This document shows positions 17,468-26,912 of a DNA stretch of 64,000 nucleotides, piece after piece (within the stretch, counting starts at the first letter, position 1; each line of letters starts with the position of its first letter). Both the position numbers and the translations under genes were made by a program. Location of the stretch: assembly GCA_965227145.1 (NCBI GenBank), contig OZ245730.1, forward strand, positions 1,798,001-1,862,000. Direction: 5' to 3'. This DNA comes from JACKAQ01 sp965227145. GTDB lineage: Bacteria; Calditrichota; Calditrichia; RBG-13-44-9; J075. The notes beneath the pieces were generated by a model. That model had not been told where the DNA came from. It was given only the letters and a program-made list of their open reading frames with translations, and ran no database searches.

Positions 17468-18976
17468 ATGAGAACATTTACGAACACATCATTTTTTACT
17501 GTTTTGCTCGCAGCAACCGTTTTTTTTGCAAGCTGTTCGGGACGCAACCAGTTGCGCTCACCGGCGGGATCGATGCAGCCGGTCGAACAATTAGCGCATC
17601 AAATTGATCGCGCGTTGGCGGATTCGGTGATGATGCAGTCCGACGCTGCCGTAAAAGTGGTGTCGCTGGAAACCGGCGAAACGCTCTATTCGCGCAACAG
17701 CCAGATGTTGATGCATCCGGCGTCGAACATGAAATTGCTTTCCACGGCTTCCGCGTTGAAAAATCTGGGTCCGAATTTCCGGTTTAAAACGGAAGTTTAT
17801 ACGGATTCCGCCGCTCATTCGGACAGCGCGATCACCGGAAATCTCTATCTCAAAGGCTACGGCAATCCCGATTTGACCACCGACGATTTGCGCTGGATGG
17901 TTAATGAATTGAAGAAAAAAGGTGTTCGCAGCGTTTCCGGAAATCTCGTTTGCGATGAATCGTATCTCGATGATTTGTATTGGGGGAACGGCTGGATGTG
18001 GGACGATGTTTCCGCATGGGAATGGGCACCCATTTGCGCGCTAACGGTTAACGACAATTGTGTGGAAATTACCGTCGCGCCTGGCGATACGATTGGCGCG
18101 CCGCTGGCGGTGTCTATTGAGCCGGAAACCCGGTTTATGCAGATCGCCAACACCGCGAAAACCGTTGCCGAAAGCGACAGCCAGATTCGCAAAGCATACA
18201 AAGCCGAACGCGTTTGGCGACCCATCGCCAAAAATATTTACGAAGTTATAGGCGGGCGCTATCTTACAGACAGAACAAGAACTTACACGGTGGATGTTGT
18301 TGATGCATCCTATTATGTCGGAACGTTGTTCAGCGAATTGATGCGCGAAGCAGGCATCATGTTTTACGGAAAAATCGAGCGTGGTTTGCTGCCGGAAAAT
18401 CCGCAATTGCTGATTCGTCACCAATCCGAACCGCTGACCGAAGTGGTGCTGAATACCAACAAAGTGAGCGATAATTTATCTGCTGAATTGCTGCTGAAAG
18501 TGGTGGGCGCAGAGGTGAGCGGCACGCCCGGCACCGCTGAAAAAGGTTTGTCTGCCATTCGCAAGATGTTGCAGGAAGCGGGTGTGGACAGCACAGCCTA
18601 TCGCATTACGGATGGCTCCGGAGTGAGTCGCTACAATATTATTACGGCGGATTTGTTGATCGAATTGCTCAAAGCGATGGATGCGGATCCCCGGGTTTCG
18701 GCGGAATACCGGGCATCGCTGCCGATTGCCGGTATCGACGGCACGCTGCGCAGCCGCATGCACGACACCGCCGCCCAAAGCGTGTTGCGTGCGAAAACCG
18801 GAACGCTCAGCGGTGTGACAACCCTCAGCGGTTACACCGTTTCCGCCGACGGCGAAAAACTGGCCTTCAGCATGATGATGCAGCATTTTGTGCTGCCCGC
18901 ATCGAAAATCCGGGGCGTTCAGGATAACATCGGTGAAATTTTGAATAATTTTTCCCGTCGTCCGGTTGCGGAGTGA
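17468..18976 (+). CDS. dacB: D-alanyl-D-alanine carboxypeptidase/endopeptidase (PBP4 family)
   Basis: A 502-residue class C low-molecular-mass penicillin-binding protein (peptidase S13). The active-site motifs are SNMK (SxxK, residues 86-89), SDN (SxN, in KVSDNLSAELL) and KTG (AKTGTLSG). It has an N-terminal lipoprotein-type signal with FASC (Cys about 23), so it is probably anchored in the envelope, where it trims D-Ala from or cleaves cross-links in peptidoglycan. The gap to the HAD gene is 18 bp. Confidence 0.93.
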   Translation: MRTFTNTSFFTVLLAATVFFASCSGRNQLRSPAGSMQPVEQLAHQIDRALADSVMMQSDAAVKVVSLETGETLYSRNSQMLMHPASNMKLLSTASALKNLGPNFRFKTEVYTDSAAHSDSAITGNLYLKGYGNPDLTTDDLRWMVNELKKKGVRSVSGNLVCDESYLDDLYWGNGWMWDDVSAWEWAPICALTVNDNCVEITVAPGDTIGAPLAVSIEPETRFMQIANTAKTVAESDSQIRKAYKAERVWRPIAKNIYEVIGGRYLTDRTRTYTVDVVDASYYVGTLFSELMREAGIMFYGKIERGLLPENPQLLIRHQSEPLTEVVLNTNKVSDNLSAELLLKVVGAEVSGTPGTAEKGLSAIRKMLQEAGVDSTAYRITDGSGVSRYNIITADLLIELLKAMDADPRVSAEYRASLPIAGIDGTLRSRMHDTAAQSVLRAKTGTLSGVTTLSGYTVSADGEKLAFSMMMQHFVLPASKIRGVQDNIGEILNNFSRRPVAE

Positions 18977-19035
18977 GGTTTGAAAATTATAAGTTGAGAA
19001 ATTCAGGTCGTTTTTGCAGGATTTTTAGGGATAAC

Positions 19036-19097
19036 TGCATTCGCAGGAGAGACAATTTTTTGATTGTCACCCCGGCGAATGCAGGAGTCTCCTGATA
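19036..19097. repeat. Dispersed palindromic repeat copy
   Basis: GCATTCGCAGGAGAGACAAT, a T-rich centre, ATTGTCACCCCGGCGAATGC and AGGAGTCTCCTG form a hairpin. It belongs to the same family as the copies at 11911-11999 and 24261-24290, and lies between the convergent dacB and aldehyde dehydrogenase genes. Confidence 0.7.
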
Positions 19098-19171
19098 TTC
19101 TTACAATGTTAAATCAATACATATTTCGCATATAAATTTGAAAATTACCCTTGCTTCCAATAATTATAAAC

Positions 19172-20599
19172 TCAAATCGCAAGTTGCAGCGCCCGCTGGC
19201 GATACAAATGTTCGAATAAATTGCCTTCGTGTGGCTGATCCCAACTAATTCGGTAGGTCGGCAGCGCACCGATGTTCAGTCGCTCCACGTTGGGCGATGC
19301 GAACAATTCCCGGATAAATGCTTCGTCATTTGTAATTGCCGTGACAACCAGCGAACTGCCTATTTGATGCAATATTTCGTTTTGCGGCGATTCGCAAACG
19401 CTGAGATACGGAAAAAGAAATTCCGTATTCGCCAGCGGATGATGGTGATCCGCACAAAACGTGACGGTCGGCAGCAGAAATGTGCAGCCGAAATCCCGCA
19501 CCAATCGTGAGTGTCCGCGAATGGTTTCCGTAACATCAATTGCGCCGGGTTCGGTTAACTGGCTGTCGATCATCTCGCTGATGCGTTCGGCAACGAGGGG
19601 ATTGGCAAACGCAGGCAATTGCGCCGCCGGATCGTCCAGCGGTCGCGCGGTGAATTCCGCAAATTTTTTGGCGATGGCATCGGCAATTGCTTTGCCATGG
19701 CGCGGCACCCACACACCGGATGCGTTGATGCAGCTTCGCCCGCCGTTTGCCGCTGCCGAATCGACGATCACGTCGATAAATTCTTCCCAGCGATCGATCA
19801 AATCTTCCCCGATGATAATTTTACTCCACCCCGGACCGTGAATTTGAACGCGCGGATCTTTTTTCCACGGCGCGACGGTTGATTTATCGCCAAACAGCAT
19901 GGAACGACCGGTTTTCAGCAGAATTTCCGCTGCGCCGGTGTAATTGGTGGGATATATGTTGAACGCCTCCGGCGGTGCACCGGCAGCGATAAACGCGCGG
20001 GCAATCCGCAACGGCGTCCACGGTTCCTGGCTGCCCGGTTTCAGCACCAGCGGCACTTTCAACGGGATTGCCGGAACCCACAGCGAATGCACGCCCGGCG
20101 AATTGCTCGGAAGAATGGCGCCGAGAGCGTTTGTTTCGCGGAGGAAGCTGAGTGGGCGGTCGTTATGAACGACGTAGCCGCTATCGAGAACAGACAAATC
20201 CAGCCCGCGTGTTAAACCGCCGAGCACAGCGCCCATATTTTCCAATACGTGGGCAATTTTCCCCATATTTGCCCGGCACAACGATGCCGGCATTCCGGTG
20301 GTGGCGGAGAGTTGCTGCACATAATCATCTGCGGATTGGTTGCTGTTTTCATCAATTGGCAAAGTTGCGTTCAGAAATTGATCAGCAGTTTTTTTGCAGA
20401 TTTCCAGCAAATCAGTGACCGGTATTAGCTGCAACGCAGACTGCGCATCGGCAATATTTCGTAAATCCCGTGCGATCATTCCGGGATTCGCCTGGCTCAC
20501 TTCCGCAACCGTTTCACCGGTCTGAAAGTGGGGGAGTGGCTGCAAATCCAGGCTGCGGTAGGTTTTTCCGGCGCGTAAAATGGGGATATGTATCATCAT
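19172..20599 (-). CDS. Aldehyde dehydrogenase-family reductase (LuxC/EhpG-like)
   Basis: A 475-residue aldehyde dehydrogenase-fold protein. The catalytic Cys is C290 in ANGGRSCINASG, and the cofactor-binding region has LVLKPGS (K187). The N-terminal 150 residues differ from standard ALDHs. The next minus-strand gene upstream encodes an acid-activating enzyme, so I infer a two-gene pathway in which an acid is activated and this protein reduces the activated acyl group to an aldehyde. That is the logic of LuxE/LuxC and of the phenazine proteins EhpF/EhpG. The substrate is unknown. A GAGG ribosome binding site lies 5 bp before the ATG. Confidence 0.75.
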   Translation of the reverse strand: MMIHIPILRAGKTYRSLDLQPLPHFQTGETVAEVSQANPGMIARDLRNIADAQSALQLIPVTDLLEICKKTADQFLNATLPIDENSNQSADDYVQQLSATTGMPASLCRANMGKIAHVLENMGAVLGGLTRGLDLSVLDSGYVVHNDRPLSFLRETNALGAILPSNSPGVHSLWVPAIPLKVPLVLKPGSQEPWTPLRIARAFIAAGAPPEAFNIYPTNYTGAAEILLKTGRSMLFGDKSTVAPWKKDPRVQIHGPGWSKIIIGEDLIDRWEEFIDVIVDSAAANGGRSCINASGVWVPRHGKAIADAIAKKFAEFTARPLDDPAAQLPAFANPLVAERISEMIDSQLTEPGAIDVTETIRGHSRLVRDFGCTFLLPTVTFCADHHHPLANTEFLFPYLSVCESPQNEILHQIGSSLVVTAITNDEAFIRELFASPNVERLNIGALPTYRISWDQPHEGNLFEHLYRQRALQLAI

Positions 20600-20683
20600 G
20601 TAACCTCAATATTTTCAACAGATAATAAATACTTTTTGTTAACCGCAGAGGACGCGGAGATCACAGAGAAAAGTAAGGTAACC

Positions 20684-20733
20684 GGGAGATTCCTGCTTCC
20701 GCGCCGAAGGCGCTCCTTTGGAGCAGGAATGAT
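20684..20733. repeat. Dispersed palindromic repeat copy
   Basis: GGGAGATTCCTGCTTCCGCG, CCGAAGGCGCTCCTTTGGAG and CAGGAATGA match the first half of the 11911-11999 element almost base for base. The copy lies between the two genes of the acid-activation/reduction pair. Confidence 0.8.
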
Positions 20734-20793
20734 AAAAAAGACTCAACTTGCAAAACCCATTTTTTGGGATAGTTGTCGCCCGGTAATAAAAAA

Positions 20794-21882
20794 TTAGTAA
20801 ACGCCGACCACAACACTCTGCTGGAACCGGGAAAACAATCTCAAATTACTTACGCCGTCATACGGAAAATCCGGTAGCGGAACAGCGCGCTCGCCTTCAT
20901 CGCGTTCGGGGAAGCGCGGCATAAAAAATTCGCGGGTGAGCGTGGTCAGCAGCACACGACCGGTTTGCCCGTAGTCCACCGGCATGTCAAAATTATCCGG
21001 GTTGACAATTTCGAACACGGCGCGCGGATGCGGCGGGTAATAGGTAATCGCGTAATTATCCGCCGGATCGTACGGTTTGCATACGGCCAAACCCATCAGC
21101 GTGTTGCCGTATGTCGGGCGAAAATCGATGCCGGGCACCAGCTCTTCGCGGGCAAAACGGTGGAATTGGGCGTTCATTTCCGTGCCGCCGCAAAAAATGC
21201 CGCTGATGCCGTATTTGCGCAAATCGATTTTATCACAAAGCGCTTCCAGCAATTTTGGCGTAGTGAACACGCAGCGAATATTATCGTGCGCCCGCAAAAT
21301 TTTCAGCGCCTGATCGATCACATGATCTTTATACAGCGCCAATTCCTGATGTTCGCCGCGTTTGATCAATTTATTTACCCAACGCGGATCGAGATCGACA
21401 AAAAAGCAGATGCCGCCGCGATGCTGGCACAAATGTTCAACCGCCAGCCGCAACCGTCGCGGACCGCTCGGACCAACCATCAGCCAGTCTGCGCCGTGCG
21501 GAAATGTTTCGCGCGGGAGGGTTTGGCTGAACATTTCGTAATCTGTTTGGAAATCGCGAATGTTGATGCGCGATTTGGGAATACCGGTGGAACCGCCGGT
21601 TTCGAAAATATAAATCGGCTGATCTGCCAGCGCTTTTGGCACCCATCGCCGAACCGGACCGCCGCGCAGCCATTCATCCTCAAAATGCCCGAGGAGTTTT
21701 AAATCGTCGAATCCTCCGATTTCTTTGCGTGGGTCGAACGCGAGTTTTGTGGCGTAATCGATCCAGAACGGCGTGCCGTTGTTCGGATCAAAATGCCAAC
21801 GGACGATTTCCCGAACGTGAGCATCCAGCCGCTCTTTGGCGATTTTTATTGTGTTGACCAGAGAAGGCGAAAAAATATCCAT
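20794..21882 (-). CDS. ANL-superfamily acid-activating enzyme (LuxE/EhpF-like)
   Basis: A 362-residue protein with the adenylation P-loop FETGGSTGIPKSR (residues 93-105) and downstream elements FCGGTEMN and RPTYGNTLMG that fit the ANL adenylate-forming fold. It is much shorter than acyl-CoA synthetases and lacks the usual mobile C-terminal domain, as in LuxE acyl-protein synthetase and EhpF. It should form an acyl-adenylate from a carboxylic acid. It lies 194 bp upstream of the aldehyde dehydrogenase on the same strand. I am confident of the superfamily but not of the substrate. Confidence 0.75.
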   Translation of the reverse strand: MDIFSPSLVNTIKIAKERLDAHVREIVRWHFDPNNGTPFWIDYATKLAFDPRKEIGGFDDLKLLGHFEDEWLRGGPVRRWVPKALADQPIYIFETGGSTGIPKSRINIRDFQTDYEMFSQTLPRETFPHGADWLMVGPSGPRRLRLAVEHLCQHRGGICFFVDLDPRWVNKLIKRGEHQELALYKDHVIDQALKILRAHDNIRCVFTTPKLLEALCDKIDLRKYGISGIFCGGTEMNAQFHRFAREELVPGIDFRPTYGNTLMGLAVCKPYDPADNYAITYYPPHPRAVFEIVNPDNFDMPVDYGQTGRVLLTTLTREFFMPRFPERDEGERAVPLPDFPYDGVSNLRLFSRFQQSVVVGVY

Positions 21883-22039
21883 GTGATTTTCCTGTTGCGT
21901 TGCAGATTGTTGGCGACGATGGCGGCAGCCGCGCCGGAAAAGTTCTGTTGTGATTGCAAATTTATTATAAACAGAAAATGTTGAATCCGCTACTTTTTTC
22001 GGAAATTATATGATTTTTCAGGAATGAAAGCGGCTGTTT

Positions 22040-24136
22040 TTATTGAAGATATTGGATATCCGATTTACGACCCATAATCAGCAGCCGGTCACCGGATTCG
22101 ATGCAGTAATCCGGTAGCGGCATTGCTCCGGGACGATTCGCAAACGTATGCGCGCCGGTTTGCTGTTTGCGAATTAAAATGACTTCCACTTTATAGCGGG
22201 AGCGAATATTCAGGTCGCGCAGTGTTTTACCGATGAAGCTGTTCGGCGGATCAATTTCGACCAGCGAATACCCTTCGGCAAGCTCGATGGTGCGATCTTT
22301 GCTGACCGCCGTAACGACGCTGTGCATGCCGCCGGCGAGATCGTATTTGAAAATTTCCCGGTTATACGCATCGATGACGCCCTTTCGCTGGACGGAACCG
22401 ACCAGCCGGTTGCTGTCCCGGCTTTCCAACACCGGCAGTTCATCTACGTTAAATCGTCCGAAATGATGCATCACCAAATCCAGGTTATCGTCCAGATGCA
22501 GCGCAACCGGCGGCGGATGCGCCAGATCCGCCGCAATCACCACGCCGGAAAGATAATCCTCATCTTTCAAAAATTGTTTGATTTCGCCGATGGAAAATGA
22601 GCCGATCATCTCATTGTTTTCGCGGACGACAAAAAATTCATTGTGCGGGCTGTGGATCAATCGCCGGATCAAATCGGTAAATGATGAATTGCCCGGCACG
22701 CGCTCGATATCGGAATTCAGCACATCGCGAACCTTTATGTTGCGCAATACGTTGACATCCCGTCCCTCAAAAATGTTCAGCCCTTTGCGCTTCAGCTTCA
22801 TCGTGTAAACACTTTCCTTTTTGAGATAGGTCGCGATGAGTACGGACATGATGCAACTGAGCATCAGCGGGGCAATGACCCGGTAGTCATTCGTCAATTC
22901 GAAAATGATCAAAATTGCCGAAATCGGCGCGTGAGTAGTGCCGGCAACCATCGCGCCCATGCCAACCAGCGCATACGCGCCGGAATCCGCGGCAAGCTGC
23001 GGCTGCCATTGATGGGTGAGATCGCCGATAAACGAACCGAGCATCGCGCCGATAAACAGCGACGGTGCAAACACCCCGCCGGAGCCGCCGGAACCCAGCG
23101 TTGCGGATGTGGCGATAACTTTCAGGAAAATGAGCACAATCAACACCCATTCCACATTTCTGCCCCACAGCGCATCGTTGATCGATTCGTAACCGACGCC
23201 ATAAATTTGCGGAAACACCAGCGCGATAATCCCCACAACCAGCCCGCCGGCCGCCGGTTTGAGCACCGCCGGAATTTTCAATTGATCGAACCAGTCTGTT
23301 GTTCGATACAGCGTGATGATGAACAGCACCGCCAGCAATCCCGCCAAAATTCCCAACACCGCATACGGCAGAAATTCGAATGCGCTAACCACTTTAAAAG
23401 CAGGCACTTCGAACGCAGGGAAATCGCCGATAAAATGGCGGGAAATAACCGTTGCCACCACTGCGGAAATAACGATCGGGCTAAATTGGGTAACGCCAAA
23501 ATCGCCGATGATCACCTCAACTGCGAACAGCGCACCGGCAATGGGTGCGTTAAATGTGGCCGCGATGCCCGCCGCCGCGCCGCAAGCCACAAACGTGCGT
23601 AATCGCCGGGCGGAAACCGCCAGCAGTTGCCCGACAGCCGAACCGATCGCCGAACCGATGTGGATGATCGGACCTTCCCGTCCCGCCGAACCGCCGGAAC
23701 CGATGGTGATGGTTGCCGCCAGAATTTTGCTGATGATCACCCGGGGACGGATCGCGCCGCCGCGAATGGCAACCGATTCCATCACTTCCGGCACGCCGCT
23801 GCCGCGCACTTCGTGGGCGATATACTGGACAATCGGTCCGACCAGCAGTCCGCCGACAGCCGGGAGCAGCAACCGCTGCCACCACGGAATATCGAACAGC
23901 CAAACGGTTGAATAATCCCAGGTCTGGAAAAATATCCGGTGGGCAAATTTGATGAGAAACCGGAAACCGATCGCACCGAACGCACCCAACGCGCCAATCA
24001 CAATGGCGGAAATAATCATGAACACATGTTCCGCGCGACGGATGCCGCCAAAAAAAGCCTGCGTTTGGGTAATAAACGCGCGGCGTAACCGGATGAGCTG
24101 TAAAGTGGATTTTTTAAGCGTTCTGTTCAGCGGCAA
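22040..24136 (-). CDS. CLC chloride channel with CBS and RCK-C-like domains
   Basis: A 698-residue CLC protein. Ion-pathway motifs are GSGVPE (residues 112-117), GREGP (152-156, with the gating Glu) and GGVFAPS. After the membrane domain come a CBS pair and a C-terminal TrkA-C/RCK-C-like segment (SFIGKTLRDLNIRSRYKVEVILI). In the helix that in E. coli ClcA ends with two glutamates, this protein reads FNAPIAGALFAVEVI: the second (proton-path) Glu is Val. This matches the channel-type rather than exchanger-type pattern. The start is a TTG at 24136 with a weak upstream site. It is transcribed away from a second CLC gene. Confidence 0.9.
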   Translation of the reverse strand: MPLNRTLKKSTLQLIRLRRAFITQTQAFFGGIRRAEHVFMIISAIVIGALGAFGAIGFRFLIKFAHRIFFQTWDYSTVWLFDIPWWQRLLLPAVGGLLVGPIVQYIAHEVRGSGVPEVMESVAIRGGAIRPRVIISKILAATITIGSGGSAGREGPIIHIGSAIGSAVGQLLAVSARRLRTFVACGAAAGIAATFNAPIAGALFAVEVIIGDFGVTQFSPIVISAVVATVISRHFIGDFPAFEVPAFKVVSAFEFLPYAVLGILAGLLAVLFIITLYRTTDWFDQLKIPAVLKPAAGGLVVGIIALVFPQIYGVGYESINDALWGRNVEWVLIVLIFLKVIATSATLGSGGSGGVFAPSLFIGAMLGSFIGDLTHQWQPQLAADSGAYALVGMGAMVAGTTHAPISAILIIFELTNDYRVIAPLMLSCIMSVLIATYLKKESVYTMKLKRKGLNIFEGRDVNVLRNIKVRDVLNSDIERVPGNSSFTDLIRRLIHSPHNEFFVVRENNEMIGSFSIGEIKQFLKDEDYLSGVVIAADLAHPPPVALHLDDNLDLVMHHFGRFNVDELPVLESRDSNRLVGSVQRKGVIDAYNREIFKYDLAGGMHSVVTAVSKDRTIELAEGYSLVEIDPPNSFIGKTLRDLNIRSRYKVEVILIRKQQTGAHTFANRPGAMPLPDYCIESGDRLLIMGRKSDIQYLQ

Positions 24137-24260
24137 TCTTTTTCAACCTGTTAATTTTCGTGCAAAGTTAACGGCAAAACAGGGCAATTGCCATTATTTT
24201 TTGAGGGTTAGCGGCATTAAATTGTATTTTGGCTGCGATCTGTGACTTATATGGAAATAA

Positions 24261-24290
24261 GCAGGAGATTCCTGCATTCGCAGGAATGAC
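24261..24290. repeat. Dispersed palindromic repeat copy
   Basis: GCAGGAGATTCCTGCATTCG followed by CAGGAATGAC gives two overlapping hairpins (GCAGG..CCTGC and CCTGC..GCAGG). It lies in the 260-bp gap between the divergent CLC genes, where both promoters must lie. Confidence 0.75.
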
Positions 24291-24403
24291 GCCTGCCAGC
24301 AATGATATTTCGTCAGCTAAACAAGTACACAAAAATAATCACGCAGCTTTTCTTTTGGGATTTCAACACCTAAATTTACACGCTTGAAAAAAAGAATTTG
24401 AAA

Positions 24404-26497
24404 ATGGAAAGAATAACAACATTGAAAAAATACATGCGGCTGATGCACCGGAAAAGTGTGCGTTTACAGCGCAAATTAGCAGAATTGGGATTGCCGGATT
24501 ACAGTATCGTAACCATTTTTTCGGTTGCCATCGGTATCGCCACCGGTTTGGCGGCGGTCATGTTTCATGATTCCGTATATTTGATTCGTCATTTATTATT
24601 CGATACCGTCGGGCAACATTTTTCCGGAAAATGGGCCTGGCTGATCATCCTGTTTCCGGCTGCCGGCATGTTGCTGCAAAGTTTGATGATCCAGTTTGCA
24701 CCGGAAGTCGCCGGGCGTCGCGGTGTGCTGGAAGTGATCAAAGCTGTGGCGTTGCGCGGCGGGCACATCCCATTTCGCACAACGTTATTCCATTTTCTGG
24801 CACCGGCGATAAATATCGGTTCCGGCGGAACTGTCGGACCGGAAGGTCCGATTGCCCAGTTGGGTGGCGGTGTTGCCAGTAAACTGGGTGCGCTTTTCGG
24901 ATTATCCGATTCCCGCCGGCGCATGTTTACCGCAGCCGGTTCCGGCGCTGCAATAGCCGCTGTATTTAATACGCCGCTGGGCGGCGTTTTTTTTGCGCTG
25001 GAAGTAATCCTGCTCAACGATTTTCATGCACCCACTTTTTCCGCGCTGATTCTGGCATCGGTTTCCGCGAGCGCGGTATCGCATATGTTTTTGGGCGACC
25101 AGCCGGCTTTTGTGTTTACGCAGCTGCATTCAGGAACCGTTAGCCATTATTATCTGTATGCCATTTTGGGATTATCGGCGGGACTTGTTTCGCTGTATTA
25201 TTTGCGATACAGTGATCAGGTTAGCCGCTTTTTGCGATTATCGGCTATCTCCAAAGCACCGCGCTGGCTGCGGATGACCACCGTCGGGTTGCTGGTTGGG
25301 ATTTGTGGTTATTATTACCCGTTGATTTTCGGCGTCGGTTACGATGCCATCAACGCCATGCTGGCAGATGCGCTGAGTTGGAAAACCGTATTTGTTCTGT
25401 TATTGATGAAATTTGTGCTGGTGCCATTGGTGTTGGGTGTCGGTGGTTTCGGCGGGATTTTTGCGCCGTCGCTGTTTATGGGCGGATGTCTCGGCTTTCT
25501 GTTTGCCACCACACTAAACGTGCTGGGCGGGATGAATCTGGATATCACGGCATTCGTTCTGGTCGGGATGGGCGCGGTTCTCGGCGGCATCAATTCGATT
25601 CCCATTTCGGCAATCCTGATCATTTTTGAAATGACGCGCGAATATTCCTTTATGCTGCCGCTGATGTTGGGTGTCGTTATCAGCACCACCATTGTGCGGC
25701 TGGCGCTTCGCGATTCCATTTACAACCGCAAGTTGGAGCAGCAGGGCTACCGGCTTTCCTCCGGGCGCGATACCAATATTCTCCGCCGCCTGCTGGTTCG
25801 CGATAACATGCGAAACGATGTTATGCTGATCGAAGAAAACCTGAGCCTGCCGGAATTGGTAGAGCGAATGCTGGAAAATCCCCACCACACATTTTATACC
25901 GTAAACAGCGAGAAAAAAATTACCGGGATGATTTCCGAAAGTGAGCTGCGCCCGATCATCACCGATTACGAAACGCTGCGCTCGCTGGTCGTTGCCCACG
26001 ATGTTACCCGTCCCGGCGTTATCACCGTTCGCGATGATGACAATTTGCAAAATGTGATGCAGATGTTCGCCAAAAACAACGTGGATGAATTTCCGGTAAT
26101 ATCCGCAATGCAATCGGGAAAAGTGATCGGTGCTATCCGGCGGCAGGATGTGCTGTTGGCATACAATCGCGAAAGCCTTAAATTTAACCTGGTGGATGGG
26201 TTTGCCAATGAAATCCGCACGCTGGAAAAAGCCAAATCGGTCAGCGTTTCCGGCGATTACAGTTTGGCGGAACGTCCGGTGCCGCCCCGGTTTATCGGCA
26301 AAACCATTGCGGGATTGCGATTGCGCAATGAATACAATGTGGAAGTGCTGATGATCCGGCAGTTACACCCCTTCGCGCATGCCGATGATGCGCATCCGGT
26401 AATTATGGCATCACCGGATTACCAAATCCACGAAGGCGATACCCTGGTGCTGTTCGGCAAGGATTCGGCAATCGATAAAACGGCCAATTGGAAATGA
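24404..26497 (+). CDS. CLC chloride channel with CBS and RCK-C-like domains (second paralogue)
   Basis: A 697-residue paralogue of the protein encoded at 22040-24136, with the same layout: CLC membrane domain, CBS pair, and a C-terminal TrkA-C-like segment (FIGKTIAGLRLRNEYNVEVLMI). The anion-pathway motif is GPEGP, and GGFGGIFAPSLF is the GxFxP motif. The selectivity region usually GSGIP is changed (AGRRGVLEVI), and the helix reads FNTPLGGVFFALEVI, again with Val in place of the second Glu. Changes at both sites mean selectivity and gating may differ from ClcA. I chose the ATG at 24404; a TTG lies 6 bp upstream. Confidence 0.88.
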   Translation: MERITTLKKYMRLMHRKSVRLQRKLAELGLPDYSIVTIFSVAIGIATGLAAVMFHDSVYLIRHLLFDTVGQHFSGKWAWLIILFPAAGMLLQSLMIQFAPEVAGRRGVLEVIKAVALRGGHIPFRTTLFHFLAPAINIGSGGTVGPEGPIAQLGGGVASKLGALFGLSDSRRRMFTAAGSGAAIAAVFNTPLGGVFFALEVILLNDFHAPTFSALILASVSASAVSHMFLGDQPAFVFTQLHSGTVSHYYLYAILGLSAGLVSLYYLRYSDQVSRFLRLSAISKAPRWLRMTTVGLLVGICGYYYPLIFGVGYDAINAMLADALSWKTVFVLLLMKFVLVPLVLGVGGFGGIFAPSLFMGGCLGFLFATTLNVLGGMNLDITAFVLVGMGAVLGGINSIPISAILIIFEMTREYSFMLPLMLGVVISTTIVRLALRDSIYNRKLEQQGYRLSSGRDTNILRRLLVRDNMRNDVMLIEENLSLPELVERMLENPHHTFYTVNSEKKITGMISESELRPIITDYETLRSLVVAHDVTRPGVITVRDDDNLQNVMQMFAKNNVDEFPVISAMQSGKVIGAIRRQDVLLAYNRESLKFNLVDGFANEIRTLEKAKSVSVSGDYSLAERPVPPRFIGKTIAGLRLRNEYNVEVLMIRQLHPFAHADDAHPVIMASPDYQIHEGDTLVLFGKDSAIDKTANWK

Positions 26498-26597
26498 CGC
26501 ATCCCGGCACTCAGAATAATTCTTGTTATGCAGGAGTTGTTTTTAACCGCCAATTTAATAAGTTAACGCGCATATTAAGTCAGAGATAAAACAACCG

Positions 26598-26826
26598 GAA
26601 AATGGCATCGTCAAAATGACAATGCGATAAACGACACAGAAAATGACATTGTCAAAATGACAAAGCGATAAACGACACAGAAAATGACATTGTCAAAATG
26701 ACAAAGCGATAAACGACGCGAATAATGGCATTGTCAAAATGACAAAGCGATAAACGACGCGAATAATGGCATTGTCAAAATGACAAAGCGACAAATGACG
26801 CAGATAATGGCATTGACACATCGAAT
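26598..26826. repeat. About 41-bp tandem repeat, 5.5 copies, each with a palindrome
   Basis: Unit starts lie at 26598, 26639, 26680, 26720, 26761 and 26803. Each of the first five units contains TTGTCAAAATGACAA or a one-base variant, a 15-bp inverted repeat with an AAA centre, followed by AGCGATAAACGAC. The copies follow one another directly without variable spacers, so this is not a CRISPR array. The period is close to four helical turns, which would place all palindromes on one face of the DNA. Confidence 0.9.
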
Positions 26827-26883
26827 GACAGGCTAATTCCAAATTTTGCTCTTTTTTATGGCAAAAGGTGGTCAAATTTGCCC

Positions 26884-26912
26884 TTGACAATCCGGCACCA
26901 GCCGGTTATCTT
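26884..26912 (+). promoter_or_regulatory. Promoter 1 of the propeller/peptide region
   Basis: TTGACA (26884-26889), a 17-bp spacer and TATCTT (26907-26912). The spacer contains the palindrome CCGGCACCAGCCGG. Two other copies of this promoter lie at 28243-28271 and 30740-30768. It should drive the propeller gene at 27082. Confidence 0.75.

Noticed and set aside
26598..26826. CRISPR-like regular repeat array
   Set aside because: The repeats are contiguous with no variable spacers and no cas genes are near; it is a tandem repeat.
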